A DNA stretch of 64,000 nt from Chitinophagales bacterium. GTDB taxonomy: Bacteria; Bacteroidota; Bacteroidia; Chitinophagales; UBA2359. Shown here piece by piece: positions 9,016-16,016 of this stretch. A model generated the notes under the pieces. That model had not been told where the DNA came from, did not search any database, and saw nothing but the letters and a program-made list of their open reading frames with translations. The stretch is from contig JAHDFD010000002.1 of assembly GCA_020628375.1 (NCBI GenBank), forward strand, positions 160,620 to 224,619, given 5' to 3'. The translations under genes were made by a program, and so were the position numbers. How positions within the stretch are numbered: position 1 is the first letter of the stretch; every line of letters begins with the position of its first letter.

Positions 9016-9061
9016 ACATACTCTCAGATAGTTAATGTATCCAAGCTTATTCAGAAGTTGT

Positions 9062-9100
9062 AAGGCATTTGGCTTTTAAATAAGCTGAATGCCTTTTCTA
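9062..9100 (+). terminator. Terminator after the GEVED/PKD protein
   Basis: AAGGCATT at 9062 pairs with AATGCCTT at 9088-9095 around an imperfect inner stem, followed by TTCTAATGTTT. It lies about 45 bp past the stop at 9015. The T run is weak. Confidence 0.6.
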
Positions 9101-9239
9101 ATGTTTAGATTTACTTTTTAAGTTTGTATTCACACTACTATACATTTTCATTGTTTCTTTAGAAAATGTTTGCTTTTATTACAAAAAGTCTCCACTTTTC
9201 AGGTATCCGTTGGTCTGGAGACACAACGGAGGTAAGTAA

Positions 9240-10592
9240 ATGTATAGTAGTATGGTTTGTATTATAAATCGTATGATTCCAAGTTCAATAAAGTCGTTTT
9301 TATTTCAGGCAACCAGTATCATTCCGTTAGTATTCTTCAGAGTGGTTTTTGGAGGAATAATGCTTTGGGAAATTACCAGATACTTCTCACATGGCTGGAT
9401 AAAAAGATATTGGATCGATCCTGATATTTTCTTTAGCTTTAATGGCTTTCATTGGTTAGAACCCTGGTCAGGCAATGGTATGTACTACCATTTTTATGCA
9501 CTTGGAATTTTAGCCATTTTTATAGGAATTGGATTTTTATACAGGATTAGTACCGTTTTATTTTTCCTAGCATTCACCTATATTTTCTTACTCGACAAAA
9601 CCAATTACCTCAACCATTTTTACCTGATAAGCTTACTCAGCTTCATTCTTATTTTCTTACCTGCGAATAGAAAGTTTTCGGTTGATGCTCTACTCTTTCC
9701 CCACATTAAAAGTGATTGGATTCCCAACTGGTCGATCTGGTGGCTAAAAATACAATTAGGAATTGCTTATTTCTTTGGAGGAATTGCGAAGCTAAATGCT
9801 GATTGGCTACAAGGAGAACCAATGAGGGCATGGTTAGCCAATAGAACAGAATTTCCTTTAATAGGAAAATATTTTGAGCAGGAATGGATGGTTTATATAT
9901 TCAGTTATGGAGGTCTTTTTCTCGACCTGTTGATCGTTCCCTTTTTAATTATAAAAAGAACAAGGTGGGCTGCTTTTATAATAATTTGCTGTTTTCATTT
10001 AATGAATGCCAAGCTTTTTAAAATCGGTATTTTCCCCTGGTTTATGATTCTAGCAACGGCTATTTTCCTTCCACTCGAAAAATTGTATTCCAATCATAAT
10101 TTGACAAATAAAAAGCCTTTTCAATTTTCAAAGTTAATCAGTTATGGTATTGCGATTTACCTGCTTATTCAGATAACTGTTCCCTTTCGTCATTTATTTC
10201 TGAAAGGTAATGTAAACTGGACAGAAGAAGGACATCGTTTTGCCTGGCACATGAAATTGCGTGATAAGCGTTCTAAGGTAAAGTTCTACATTAAAGACAA
10301 TGAAAGTGGGGAAAAAGTAGAAATCAATATGAAAGATCACCTAAGTAGAAGGCAATTAAAGAAAATTGGTGGCAAACCCGATATGTTGTTATATTTTTCC
10401 AAATATCTAAGACAAACCGGAGAATCAAAAGGTTTAGAAGATTTCTCAGTAGTTGTAGATGCCAAATGCTCATTGAATGGTAGAAAATACCAGCGTTTGC
10501 TCAATGACAAAATAGACTTATCCAAACAGCAATATCCTTTATTCAGTAATGCTAAATGGATCAAGCCTTTGACAACTCCTTTGAAGGAATAA
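9240..10592 (+). CDS. HTTM-domain (vitamin K-dependent gamma-carboxylase-like) membrane protein
   Basis: The 450-residue product is a polytopic membrane protein of the HTTM / bacterial VKGC-like family. Visible signatures include a first helix with VFFRVVFGGIMLWE (about 30-45), LLDKTNYLNHFYLISLL (about 118-134), GIAKLNADWLQGEPM (about 180-195), FHLMNAKLFKIGIFPW (about 255-270) and a soluble C-terminal region from about 315. Human VKGC carboxylates glutamates, but the role of bacterial homologues is not settled, so no reaction is claimed. The GGAGG upstream of the ATG at 9240 supports this start. The last 32 bp overlap the convergent folA gene. Confidence 0.85.
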   Translation: MYSSMVCIINRMIPSSIKSFLFQATSIIPLVFFRVVFGGIMLWEITRYFSHGWIKRYWIDPDIFFSFNGFHWLEPWSGNGMYYHFYALGILAIFIGIGFLYRISTVLFFLAFTYIFLLDKTNYLNHFYLISLLSFILIFLPANRKFSVDALLFPHIKSDWIPNWSIWWLKIQLGIAYFFGGIAKLNADWLQGEPMRAWLANRTEFPLIGKYFEQEWMVYIFSYGGLFLDLLIVPFLIIKRTRWAAFIIICCFHLMNAKLFKIGIFPWFMILATAIFLPLEKLYSNHNLTNKKPFQFSKLISYGIAIYLLIQITVPFRHLFLKGNVNWTEEGHRFAWHMKLRDKRSKVKFYIKDNESGEKVEINMKDHLSRRQLKKIGGKPDMLLYFSKYLRQTGESKGLEDFSVVVDAKCSLNGRKYQRLLNDKIDLSKQQYPLFSNAKWIKPLTTPLKE

Positions 10593-11091
10593 TCCGATCA
10601 TAGATTTCGAAAGTATAGTCGAATTTGTTCTTTTCATCCTTTTGATGTTTATCACTGAACACTAGTTGCCAATTGGCGAAATCTATTTCCGGAAAGTAAA
10701 TTTCACCGTCTTCAACTTCGGTTTCAACACGCGTAACATATAATGCACTGGCTTTACTCATAGCCAATTTATATATTTCTCCTCCACCAATCACAAAAGC
10801 TTCTTCTTCTCCATTCATTTCGGCGATCACAAAAGCTTCTTCCAACGAATGAACTACAATTGCCCCTTTTGCTTTATAATGTTCTTGTCTTGTAATAACA
10901 ATGTTCACCCTGTTGGGTAATGGTCTGAATTTTTCAGGAATAGACTCAAAACACTTCCGTCCCATTATTACATGGTTTGGTGTAGTAACTTCCTTAAAAT
11001 ACTTTAAGTCTGCCGGTAAATGCCAGGGAATTTCATTGCCCTTTCCTATACAATTATTCTTATCTACCGCAACTATTATTGAAACTTCCAT
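10561..11091 (-). CDS. folA: Dihydrofolate reductase
   Basis: This 176-residue cytoplasmic enzyme reduces dihydrofolate to tetrahydrofolate with NADPH. The family features are in order: VSIIVAVDKNNCIGKGNEIPWHLPADL (about residues 3-29, including the Trp in the mobile loop and the active-site acidic residue), HVIMGRKCFESIP with the NADPH-binding Gly-Arg, IVITRQ, and FVIGGGEIYKLAM, ending with the typical FDYTFEIYDR strand. No thymidylate synthase gene is adjacent. The C-terminus (about ten residues) extends past the usual end and overlaps the 3' end of the convergent HTTM gene by 32 bp. The start at 11091 gives the standard N-terminus. Confidence 0.96.
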   Translation of the reverse strand: MEVSIIVAVDKNNCIGKGNEIPWHLPADLKYFKEVTTPNHVIMGRKCFESIPEKFRPLPNRVNIVITRQEHYKAKGAIVVHSLEEAFVIAEMNGEEEAFVIGGGEIYKLAMSKASALYVTRVETEVEDGEIYFPEIDFANWQLVFSDKHQKDEKNKFDYTFEIYDRIIPSKELSKA

Positions 11092-11099
11092 GTCTTTTT

Positions 11100-11160
11100 A
11101 GTTTGGGAGTTTAAGAGTTTGAGAGTTTTAGAGTTTAAAACTATCACTGACTCATTAACT
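11100..11160. repeat. Low-complexity AGTTTGAGAGTTT/ACTCACTAACTC spacer
   Basis: The gap between folA and trhO is made of short iterations of GAGTTT and ACTCATTAACTC. Similar spacers occur at 39731-39754 and 57518-57549. Confidence 0.6.
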
Positions 11161-11162
11161 CA

Positions 11163-12191
11163 CTAACTCTTAAAAGGTAACTTCTCAGATCTTCCTTTTC
11201 TGAAAATGTTGCGTGTAGTTTTCTTTCCTTTGCGTAACTCTTTTTGTTCTTCTTCAGGTAAAGCAAGAAAATCTTTACAATCATCGCTACAACAAGCATT
11301 GTATTTTTCTTCGCAGCTTTTACACTGAATAAACAACAAATGACAAGCTTCATTTGCACAGTTTTTATGGTCGTCGCAAGTTTCCCCACATTGATGACAA
11401 ACAGCAATTACTTCATCACTAATGCGTTCACCCAATCTTCGATCGAAAACAAAGTTTTTCCCAATGAATTTATTTTCCAAGCCTTCATCATTTACCTGAC
11501 GAGCATATTCAATTATTCCGCCATCTAACTGATATACATTTTCCAGTCCTTTATGTTTGAACCATGCGCTTGCTTTTTCACAACGAATTCCACCCGTACA
11601 ATACATTACTATATGCTTGTCATGATGTTCTTCCAACATATCGGTAATTATTGGTAAAGAATCTCTGAAAGTATCTACATCTGGTGTAATGGCTCCTTTA
11701 AAATGTCCAACCTCGCTTTCGTAATGGTTACGCATATCAACAATCACTGTATCTTCCTTAGCTGTAAGCTCATTGAACTCTTTTGCAGATAAGTGTTTAC
11801 CTCCTTTTGAAGCATCGAAGGTAGAATCATCTAAACCGTCTGCAACAATTTTAGATCTTACTTTTATTTTTAATTTTATGAAAGATTTACCATCATCTTC
11901 AACAGCAATATTCAAACGAATATTATTTAACCAACCTGTTTCAAACATTAACTTTCGGTAAGCTTCGAAGTTTTCTTTAGGTACTGAAACCTGTCCGTTT
12001 ATACCCTCGTTTGCTATATAAACTCGACCGAACACACCTAGTTCAGACCATTGTTTGTAAAATGAATCACGAGTTTCCTGTGGATCTTTAATTTGATGGT
12101 ATTTGTAAAAAGAAAAAGTAATTCGCTCAACCGTACTATTATCCATTAGTTCAGCCAATACCTTTCTATCTACCTTATTATACAGTTGCAT
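11163..12191 (-). CDS. trhO: tRNA uridine(34) hydroxylase, rhodanese family
   Basis: The product matches TrhO (YceA), which hydroxylates uridine 34 of tRNAs on the way to 5-methoxyuridine-type modifications. I place the start at the ATG at 12191 (MQLYNKVDRK); an in-frame TTG three codons earlier is less likely. An N-terminal ferredoxin-like domain (about 20-110) contains IANEGINGQ. A rhodanese domain (about 145-240) has the active-site loop CTGGIRCEKASAWF beginning near Cys198. A Cys-rich tail (about 270-320) has CHQCGETCDDHKNC. The length (342 residues) is usual for Bacteroidota members. It is transcribed toward folA, about 70 bp apart. Confidence 0.94.
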   Translation of the reverse strand: MQLYNKVDRKVLAELMDNSTVERITFSFYKYHQIKDPQETRDSFYKQWSELGVFGRVYIANEGINGQVSVPKENFEAYRKLMFETGWLNNIRLNIAVEDDGKSFIKLKIKVRSKIVADGLDDSTFDASKGGKHLSAKEFNELTAKEDTVIVDMRNHYESEVGHFKGAITPDVDTFRDSLPIITDMLEEHHDKHIVMYCTGGIRCEKASAWFKHKGLENVYQLDGGIIEYARQVNDEGLENKFIGKNFVFDRRLGERISDEVIAVCHQCGETCDDHKNCANEACHLLFIQCKSCEEKYNACCSDDCKDFLALPEEEQKELRKGKKTTRNIFRKGRSEKLPFKS

Positions 12192-12299
12192 GCTATACAA
12201 TTTTAGTTGAAAGAAAATACAAAGCTAATTCAATTTCTACTTGTATAGTTATAATGAACAGAACTATCCTATTTTTGTTACCTTAGAAAATTATAAGCG

Positions 12300-13427
12300 A
12301 TGAAGCAAATTTTACTCTTTTTCTTTCTTATTATTAGTTCAATAAGTATAAAAGCTCAGACTACTATATTGGATACGATTACCGTTGATGGATTGGAACG
12401 CTATTATCGGTTGTATCTTCCGGTAAACTATTCTGAAGATGCTAATATGCCTTTAGTAATGAATTTTCATGGCTACGGTTCTGATGCTATTCAGCAAGAA
12501 CTTTACACTGGTCTTTTTCTACTTGCGAATACTGAAAACTTTGTAGTTTGTCACCCTGAGGGTACACTTGACCAAATTGGAAAAAAATTTTTTAATGTTG
12601 GCTTTCCCAATAGTACAGGAGTAGATGATGTAAATTTTGCTACCACATTAATAGATCTATTAATAGAAGATTACAAGTTGGATAGTACGCGCGTTTATTC
12701 GTGTGGTATGTCTAATGGTGGCTATTTCAGTTATAAACTTGCTTGTGAAAGGGGTGATAAAATTGCTGCAGTATGTTCTGTAACCGGTTCAATGGTACCA
12801 GCTCAATTTGAAGCTTGCATGCCTGCACCAATTCCGGTTATGCAAATGCATGGAACCGCCGATCCTACAGTTTTATATGAAGGTGATGAAATTGGCGTTC
12901 CAATTGAAACATTGGTAGATTACTGGGTAAATATTAATCAGTGCAACACTGAACCAGAATATACTGCTATTGAAGACGTAAATACAGATGATGAATGTAC
13001 TGCAGAACTTTTCAAATATACTGAAGGTATTAATGGAAATGAAGTACATTTTTACAAAATTGAAGGAGGAGGTCATTCATGGCCAAGCTCGTCAATAGAT
13101 TATGGTGTAACCAATCGCGATTTCAATGCAAATCAGGCAATATGGGATTTCTTTAAGCAATACACCAATGTTATTACAACCACTACAAATGAAACAAGTA
13201 TTGCTGAAAATGAAATGAATATCTACCCTAATCCATTTTCAGATTTCATCAATATTGAATCAGACTTTAGCAATCTAGGAGTTAAAAAACTTTATACAGT
13301 AAGTGGACAATTGCTTATAGAAACCGAATCAGTCAACTTAAATACTGAAAACTTACCAAGTGGGTTGTATATACTGAACATTGAAAATGAAGCAACTACT
13401 GAGTCATACAAATTAATTAAACACTAA
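12300..13427 (+). CDS. Secreted polyhydroxybutyrate depolymerase/feruloyl esterase-family protein with T9SS domain
   Basis: The 375-residue product has a signal peptide (residues 1-19, ending IKAQ). It then has an alpha/beta hydrolase of the carbohydrate esterase 1 / PHB depolymerase type: NFHGYGSDA for the oxyanion region (about 54-62), the nucleophile elbow CGMSNGGYFS (about 138-147), an Asp in HGTADPT (about 186-192) and the catalytic His in GGGHSWPSS (about 257-265). A type A T9SS sorting domain with IYPNPFSDF occupies about 305-375. The substrate cannot be told from the sequence. The stop codon abuts the TTG start of ribD, so the two are likely transcribed together. Confidence 0.88.
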   Translation: MKQILLFFFLIISSISIKAQTTILDTITVDGLERYYRLYLPVNYSEDANMPLVMNFHGYGSDAIQQELYTGLFLLANTENFVVCHPEGTLDQIGKKFFNVGFPNSTGVDDVNFATTLIDLLIEDYKLDSTRVYSCGMSNGGYFSYKLACERGDKIAAVCSVTGSMVPAQFEACMPAPIPVMQMHGTADPTVLYEGDEIGVPIETLVDYWVNINQCNTEPEYTAIEDVNTDDECTAELFKYTEGINGNEVHFYKIEGGGHSWPSSSIDYGVTNRDFNANQAIWDFFKQYTNVITTTTNETSIAENEMNIYPNPFSDFINIESDFSNLGVKKLYTVSGQLLIETESVNLNTENLPSGLYILNIENEATTESYKLIKH

Positions 13428-14462
13428 TTGAAAGAAAACACATATCTGAATCGCTGTTTTGAGTTAGCCCAAAAAGGAATTGGCAATGTTAAAAGCAATC
13501 CAATTGTGGGTTGTGTGATCGTAGCCGATAATCGCGTTATTGGAGAAGGTTGGCATGAAAAGTATGGAAAAGGGCATGCAGAGGTTAATGCTGTTAATTC
13601 GGTTCGTTCAGAAGATAAATATTTATTAGAAAAAGCATGTGTTTATGTTTCTTTAGAACCATGTGCACATTATGGAAAAACACCGCCTTGTTGTGATTTA
13701 TTAATTAAAAATAATGTAGCAGAAGTTGTTATCGCCTGCGTTGATCCTACTTCTAAAGTGAATGGTCAGGGTATTCAACGAATGAAAGAAGCAGGAATAA
13801 ATGTCAGGCATGGTATTTTAGAAAAAGAAGCAAAGTTTCTGATTCGCCGCTTTATTACGTTTCAGCAAAAAAAGCGACCTTATATTATTCTCAAATGGGC
13901 GCAGAGTTACGATGGATTCATGGGCAAGAAAAACGAAAAGTATTGGATCACTAACAAACTTTGTAAAAAACTATCACATAAGTGGCGAAGTGAAGAGCAA
14001 GCAATATTGGTTGGTGAACAAACTATTTTAACCGACAATCCCAATTTGACCATTCGCGAATGGTTCGGTACTAACCCAATTAGAATTGCTCTCCAAAAAT
14101 ATCATTTGTTTCATCAAGATTTGAATATCTTCAACCTGGATGCTGAAACTATGCTTTTTACTAGTTTAGAGAATCAGAAAATCCATAAATTACATCAGAA
14201 GTTTTTACTTGATAGAAGTAAGCAGAATTTCATTCCTTTTGTTTTGGAAACTTTATTCAAAAAGAAAGTAAAATCTTTGATTGTAGAAGGTGGTCAAAAA
14301 ATACTTCAATCATTCATAGATCAAAATTTATTTGACGAAGTAAGGGTGTTGCAATCAAGTAATAGGATGGATGAAGGAATTAAAGCACCAGTATTTTCTG
14401 ATTCATTTCAAGAAAATTATGATATAGGCGATAACTCTGTTAAGATTTACTACAAATCATAA
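13428..14462 (+). CDS. ribD: Riboflavin biosynthesis deaminase/reductase RibD
   Basis: RibD is bifunctional: the N-terminal zinc deaminase acts on the pyrimidine from GTP cyclohydrolase II, and the C-terminal domain reduces the ribosyl group. The deaminase motifs are GHAEVNAV (residues 49-56) and PCAHYGKTPPC (78-88). The reductase part begins near residue 147 (PYIILKWAQSYDGFM). The best start is the TTG at 13428, directly after the esterase stop (TAATTG), because KENTYLNRCFELAQKG is the normal N-terminus and no ATG fits. This suggests translational coupling with a secreted esterase, which is odd company. Other rib genes are not in the window. An intrinsic hairpin follows. Confidence 0.93.
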   Translation: MKENTYLNRCFELAQKGIGNVKSNPIVGCVIVADNRVIGEGWHEKYGKGHAEVNAVNSVRSEDKYLLEKACVYVSLEPCAHYGKTPPCCDLLIKNNVAEVVIACVDPTSKVNGQGIQRMKEAGINVRHGILEKEAKFLIRRFITFQQKKRPYIILKWAQSYDGFMGKKNEKYWITNKLCKKLSHKWRSEEQAILVGEQTILTDNPNLTIREWFGTNPIRIALQKYHLFHQDLNIFNLDAETMLFTSLENQKIHKLHQKFLLDRSKQNFIPFVLETLFKKKVKSLIVEGGQKILQSFIDQNLFDEVRVLQSSNRMDEGIKAPVFSDSFQENYDIGDNSVKIYYKS

Positions 14463-14464
14463 AA

Positions 14465-14527
14465 TACAAATCCCCGCTGTTCGTCGTTTACAGCAGGGAT
14501 TTGAATGTATTATAAAAACACTACTCT
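14465..14527 (+). terminator. Hairpin after ribD followed by ACACTACTCT box
   Basis: TACAAATCCCCGCTGT (14465-14480) pairs with ACAGCAGGGATTTG with one G-U pair over a TCGTCGTTT loop. It is followed not by a U run but by ATTATAAAAACACTACTCT (14509-14527), a box seen again after the hairpin at 14790-14819. Confidence 0.6.
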
Positions 14528-14588
14528 GTTACTATTTAATATAACAATTTGCATACCAAACTCACTATTTTCATGGATAAAGCTATTA

Positions 14589-14748
14589 TAAGTCTAATTC
14601 AAGTTGCAATGTATAATGACATTTTTGTACATGGTCGGCTGTTTAACAGACCACAGACCACAAAACCTTAGGGTTATAATGGTTTTATGTGGATAGTGGA
14701 CTATTGTACTGACAATTGCGATTTATCGCATCTTAGGTTAAGTCTAAT
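14589..14748 (+). repeat. Structured intergenic repeat element, copy A
   Basis: Positions 14593-14741 align by eye with the reverse complement of 59522-59678. Shared blocks are TATAATGACATTTTTGT (14611-14627), CTGT..AACAG, ACCTTA-type spacer, TAGTGGACTATT and, at the right end, GCGATTTATCGC then CTTAGGTTAA. The copy is bounded by a perfect 10-bp direct repeat TAAGTCTAAT (14589-14598 and 14739-14748). The inner part can fold as a long imperfect hairpin using CCACAAAACC and GGTTTTATGTGG. It sits between ribD and the HDAC gene in a 500-bp stretch with no coding frame. A mobile non-autonomous element or structured RNA are the two readings. Confidence 0.65.
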
Positions 14749-14789
14749 AAAATAGAATTCGCGTTAATACATACTTATAAAAGCAATGA

Positions 14790-14843
14790 AACCCCATGTT
14801 TCTCAAGAAACATGGGGTTAATCATTATGAAAAACACTACTCT
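14790..14843. other. Perfect 14-bp hairpin followed by ACACTACTCT box
   Basis: AACCCCATGTTTCT (14790-14803) and AGAAACATGGGGTT (14806-14819) are perfect complements with a two-base spacer. ATTATGAAAAACACTACTCT (14824-14843) follows, as it does after the ribD hairpin. No U run is present, so it may be an RNA structure, processing site or protein-binding palindrome rather than an intrinsic terminator. Confidence 0.65.
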
Positions 14844-14962
14844 AAATACTACTAACACTCTATTACGTAAGGGGTTTCAATAAGGTTACAAAAAAGTTAT
14901 ATTTTTTATAAAAAAATTTCAGTTCTTACAACCCCCTCTAGTTTACATGTAAATTTGAGACT

Positions 14963-15970
14963 ATGAAAAGAACTTTTTTATTGCTATTTATGGTTGTATT
15001 GCTATCTTGTAAAAGCAACCAAATGACAACAGATAAAAAACTCCCGATCGTTTATGATAAAGCCTATAATATAGGTTTCTTCGGAATAGAAAAATTGCAC
15101 CCATTTGATACTGCCAAGTATGGTAAAATAGTAAAGCATCTCAATAAAACCTTAGGAATAAAAACCAATCAGTTCCATGCTCCTTATGCAATATCAAATG
15201 AAGAATTATTGAAAGTTCATAGCGAACATTATTTAAACAGTCTGAATAATAAAGAAACAATTGCAGGGGTAGCAGAAATGGGGATACTTACTAAATTGCC
15301 ATTAAAAATGCTCCAAAATAAACTATTATTTCCTATTCGATTAGCAACAGGTGGTACTTTAGTCGCCGGAAGTTTAGCAGTAGAACATGGTTGGGCAATA
15401 AACTTAAGTGGTGGCTACCATCATGCAAAAGAAAATAATGGAGAAGGCTTTTGTTTTTTTGCAGATATAAATTTATTGATAGAAACCTTAAGAGAAGAAA
15501 ATAAAATTAAGTCGGCAATGATCGTTGATCTGGATGCACATCAGGGTAATGGACACGAGTCGATTCATGGCGAAGATAGCTTAGTATATATTTTCGATAT
15601 GTATAATCAGCACATCTACCCAAGAGAGTTTCAACTAAAAAAATATATTGATTACGATATTCCGCTGAACCATAAAATTTCAGATGAAACTTATTTGAAA
15701 TTACTTAAAGAACATTTGCCAAAAGCGATCGAAACAAGTAAACCAGATATTATGATTTATGCTGCCGGGACAGATATTTATGAGCATGACCCTTTGGGCA
15801 ATCTTAAAATAAGTAAGCAAGGAATTATTGAAAGAGACAGTATTGTTTTCAGTTTAGCATTACAAAATGATATTCCTATTGTTATGTTACTTTCAGGTGG
15901 CTACCACAAAGATAGTGGACCTATAATTGGTGAATCGATAGAAAAGCTCATTAATATGATTGATGAATGA
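14963..15970 (+). CDS. Histone deacetylase-family protein with lipoprotein signal
   Basis: The 335-residue product belongs to the HDAC / acetoin-utilisation superfamily and is closest in feel to the class IV (HDAC11-like) group. Catalytic features are GGYHHA (His153-His154), the zinc ligands in DLDAHQGNG (Asp191, His193) and HDPLG (Asp276), and GGYHKD near residue 320. Unusually it begins MKRTFLLLFMVVLLSCKSN, a clear lipoprotein signal with Cys16 as the lipidated residue. A cell-envelope deacetylase acting on small acetylated amines or amides is inferred; the substrate is unknown. A TAAATTTG box at 14950-14957 fits a -7 element but would leave almost no leader. Confidence 0.88.
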   Translation: MKRTFLLLFMVVLLSCKSNQMTTDKKLPIVYDKAYNIGFFGIEKLHPFDTAKYGKIVKHLNKTLGIKTNQFHAPYAISNEELLKVHSEHYLNSLNNKETIAGVAEMGILTKLPLKMLQNKLLFPIRLATGGTLVAGSLAVEHGWAINLSGGYHHAKENNGEGFCFFADINLLIETLREENKIKSAMIVDLDAHQGNGHESIHGEDSLVYIFDMYNQHIYPREFQLKKYIDYDIPLNHKISDETYLKLLKEHLPKAIETSKPDIMIYAAGTDIYEHDPLGNLKISKQGIIERDSIVFSLALQNDIPIVMLLSGGYHKDSGPIIGESIEKLINMIDE

Positions 15971-16006
15971 TGATTGATGGTTGATATTCATCATTCATCA
16001 CTTATA
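15960..16006. repeat. TGATGAATGATGATTGATGG-type simple repeat
   Basis: This short spacer between convergent genes repeats the TTGATGAATGATGG motif, partly as an inverted repeat (GATGAATGATG and CATCATTCATC). Related copies lie at 27117-27165 and 29335-29354. Confidence 0.6.
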
Positions 16007-16016
16007 ACTCATAAGG

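Noticed and set aside
10337..10564. 75-residue antisense frame in the HTTM gene
   Set aside because: It lies wholly within a well-supported coding region on the other strand.
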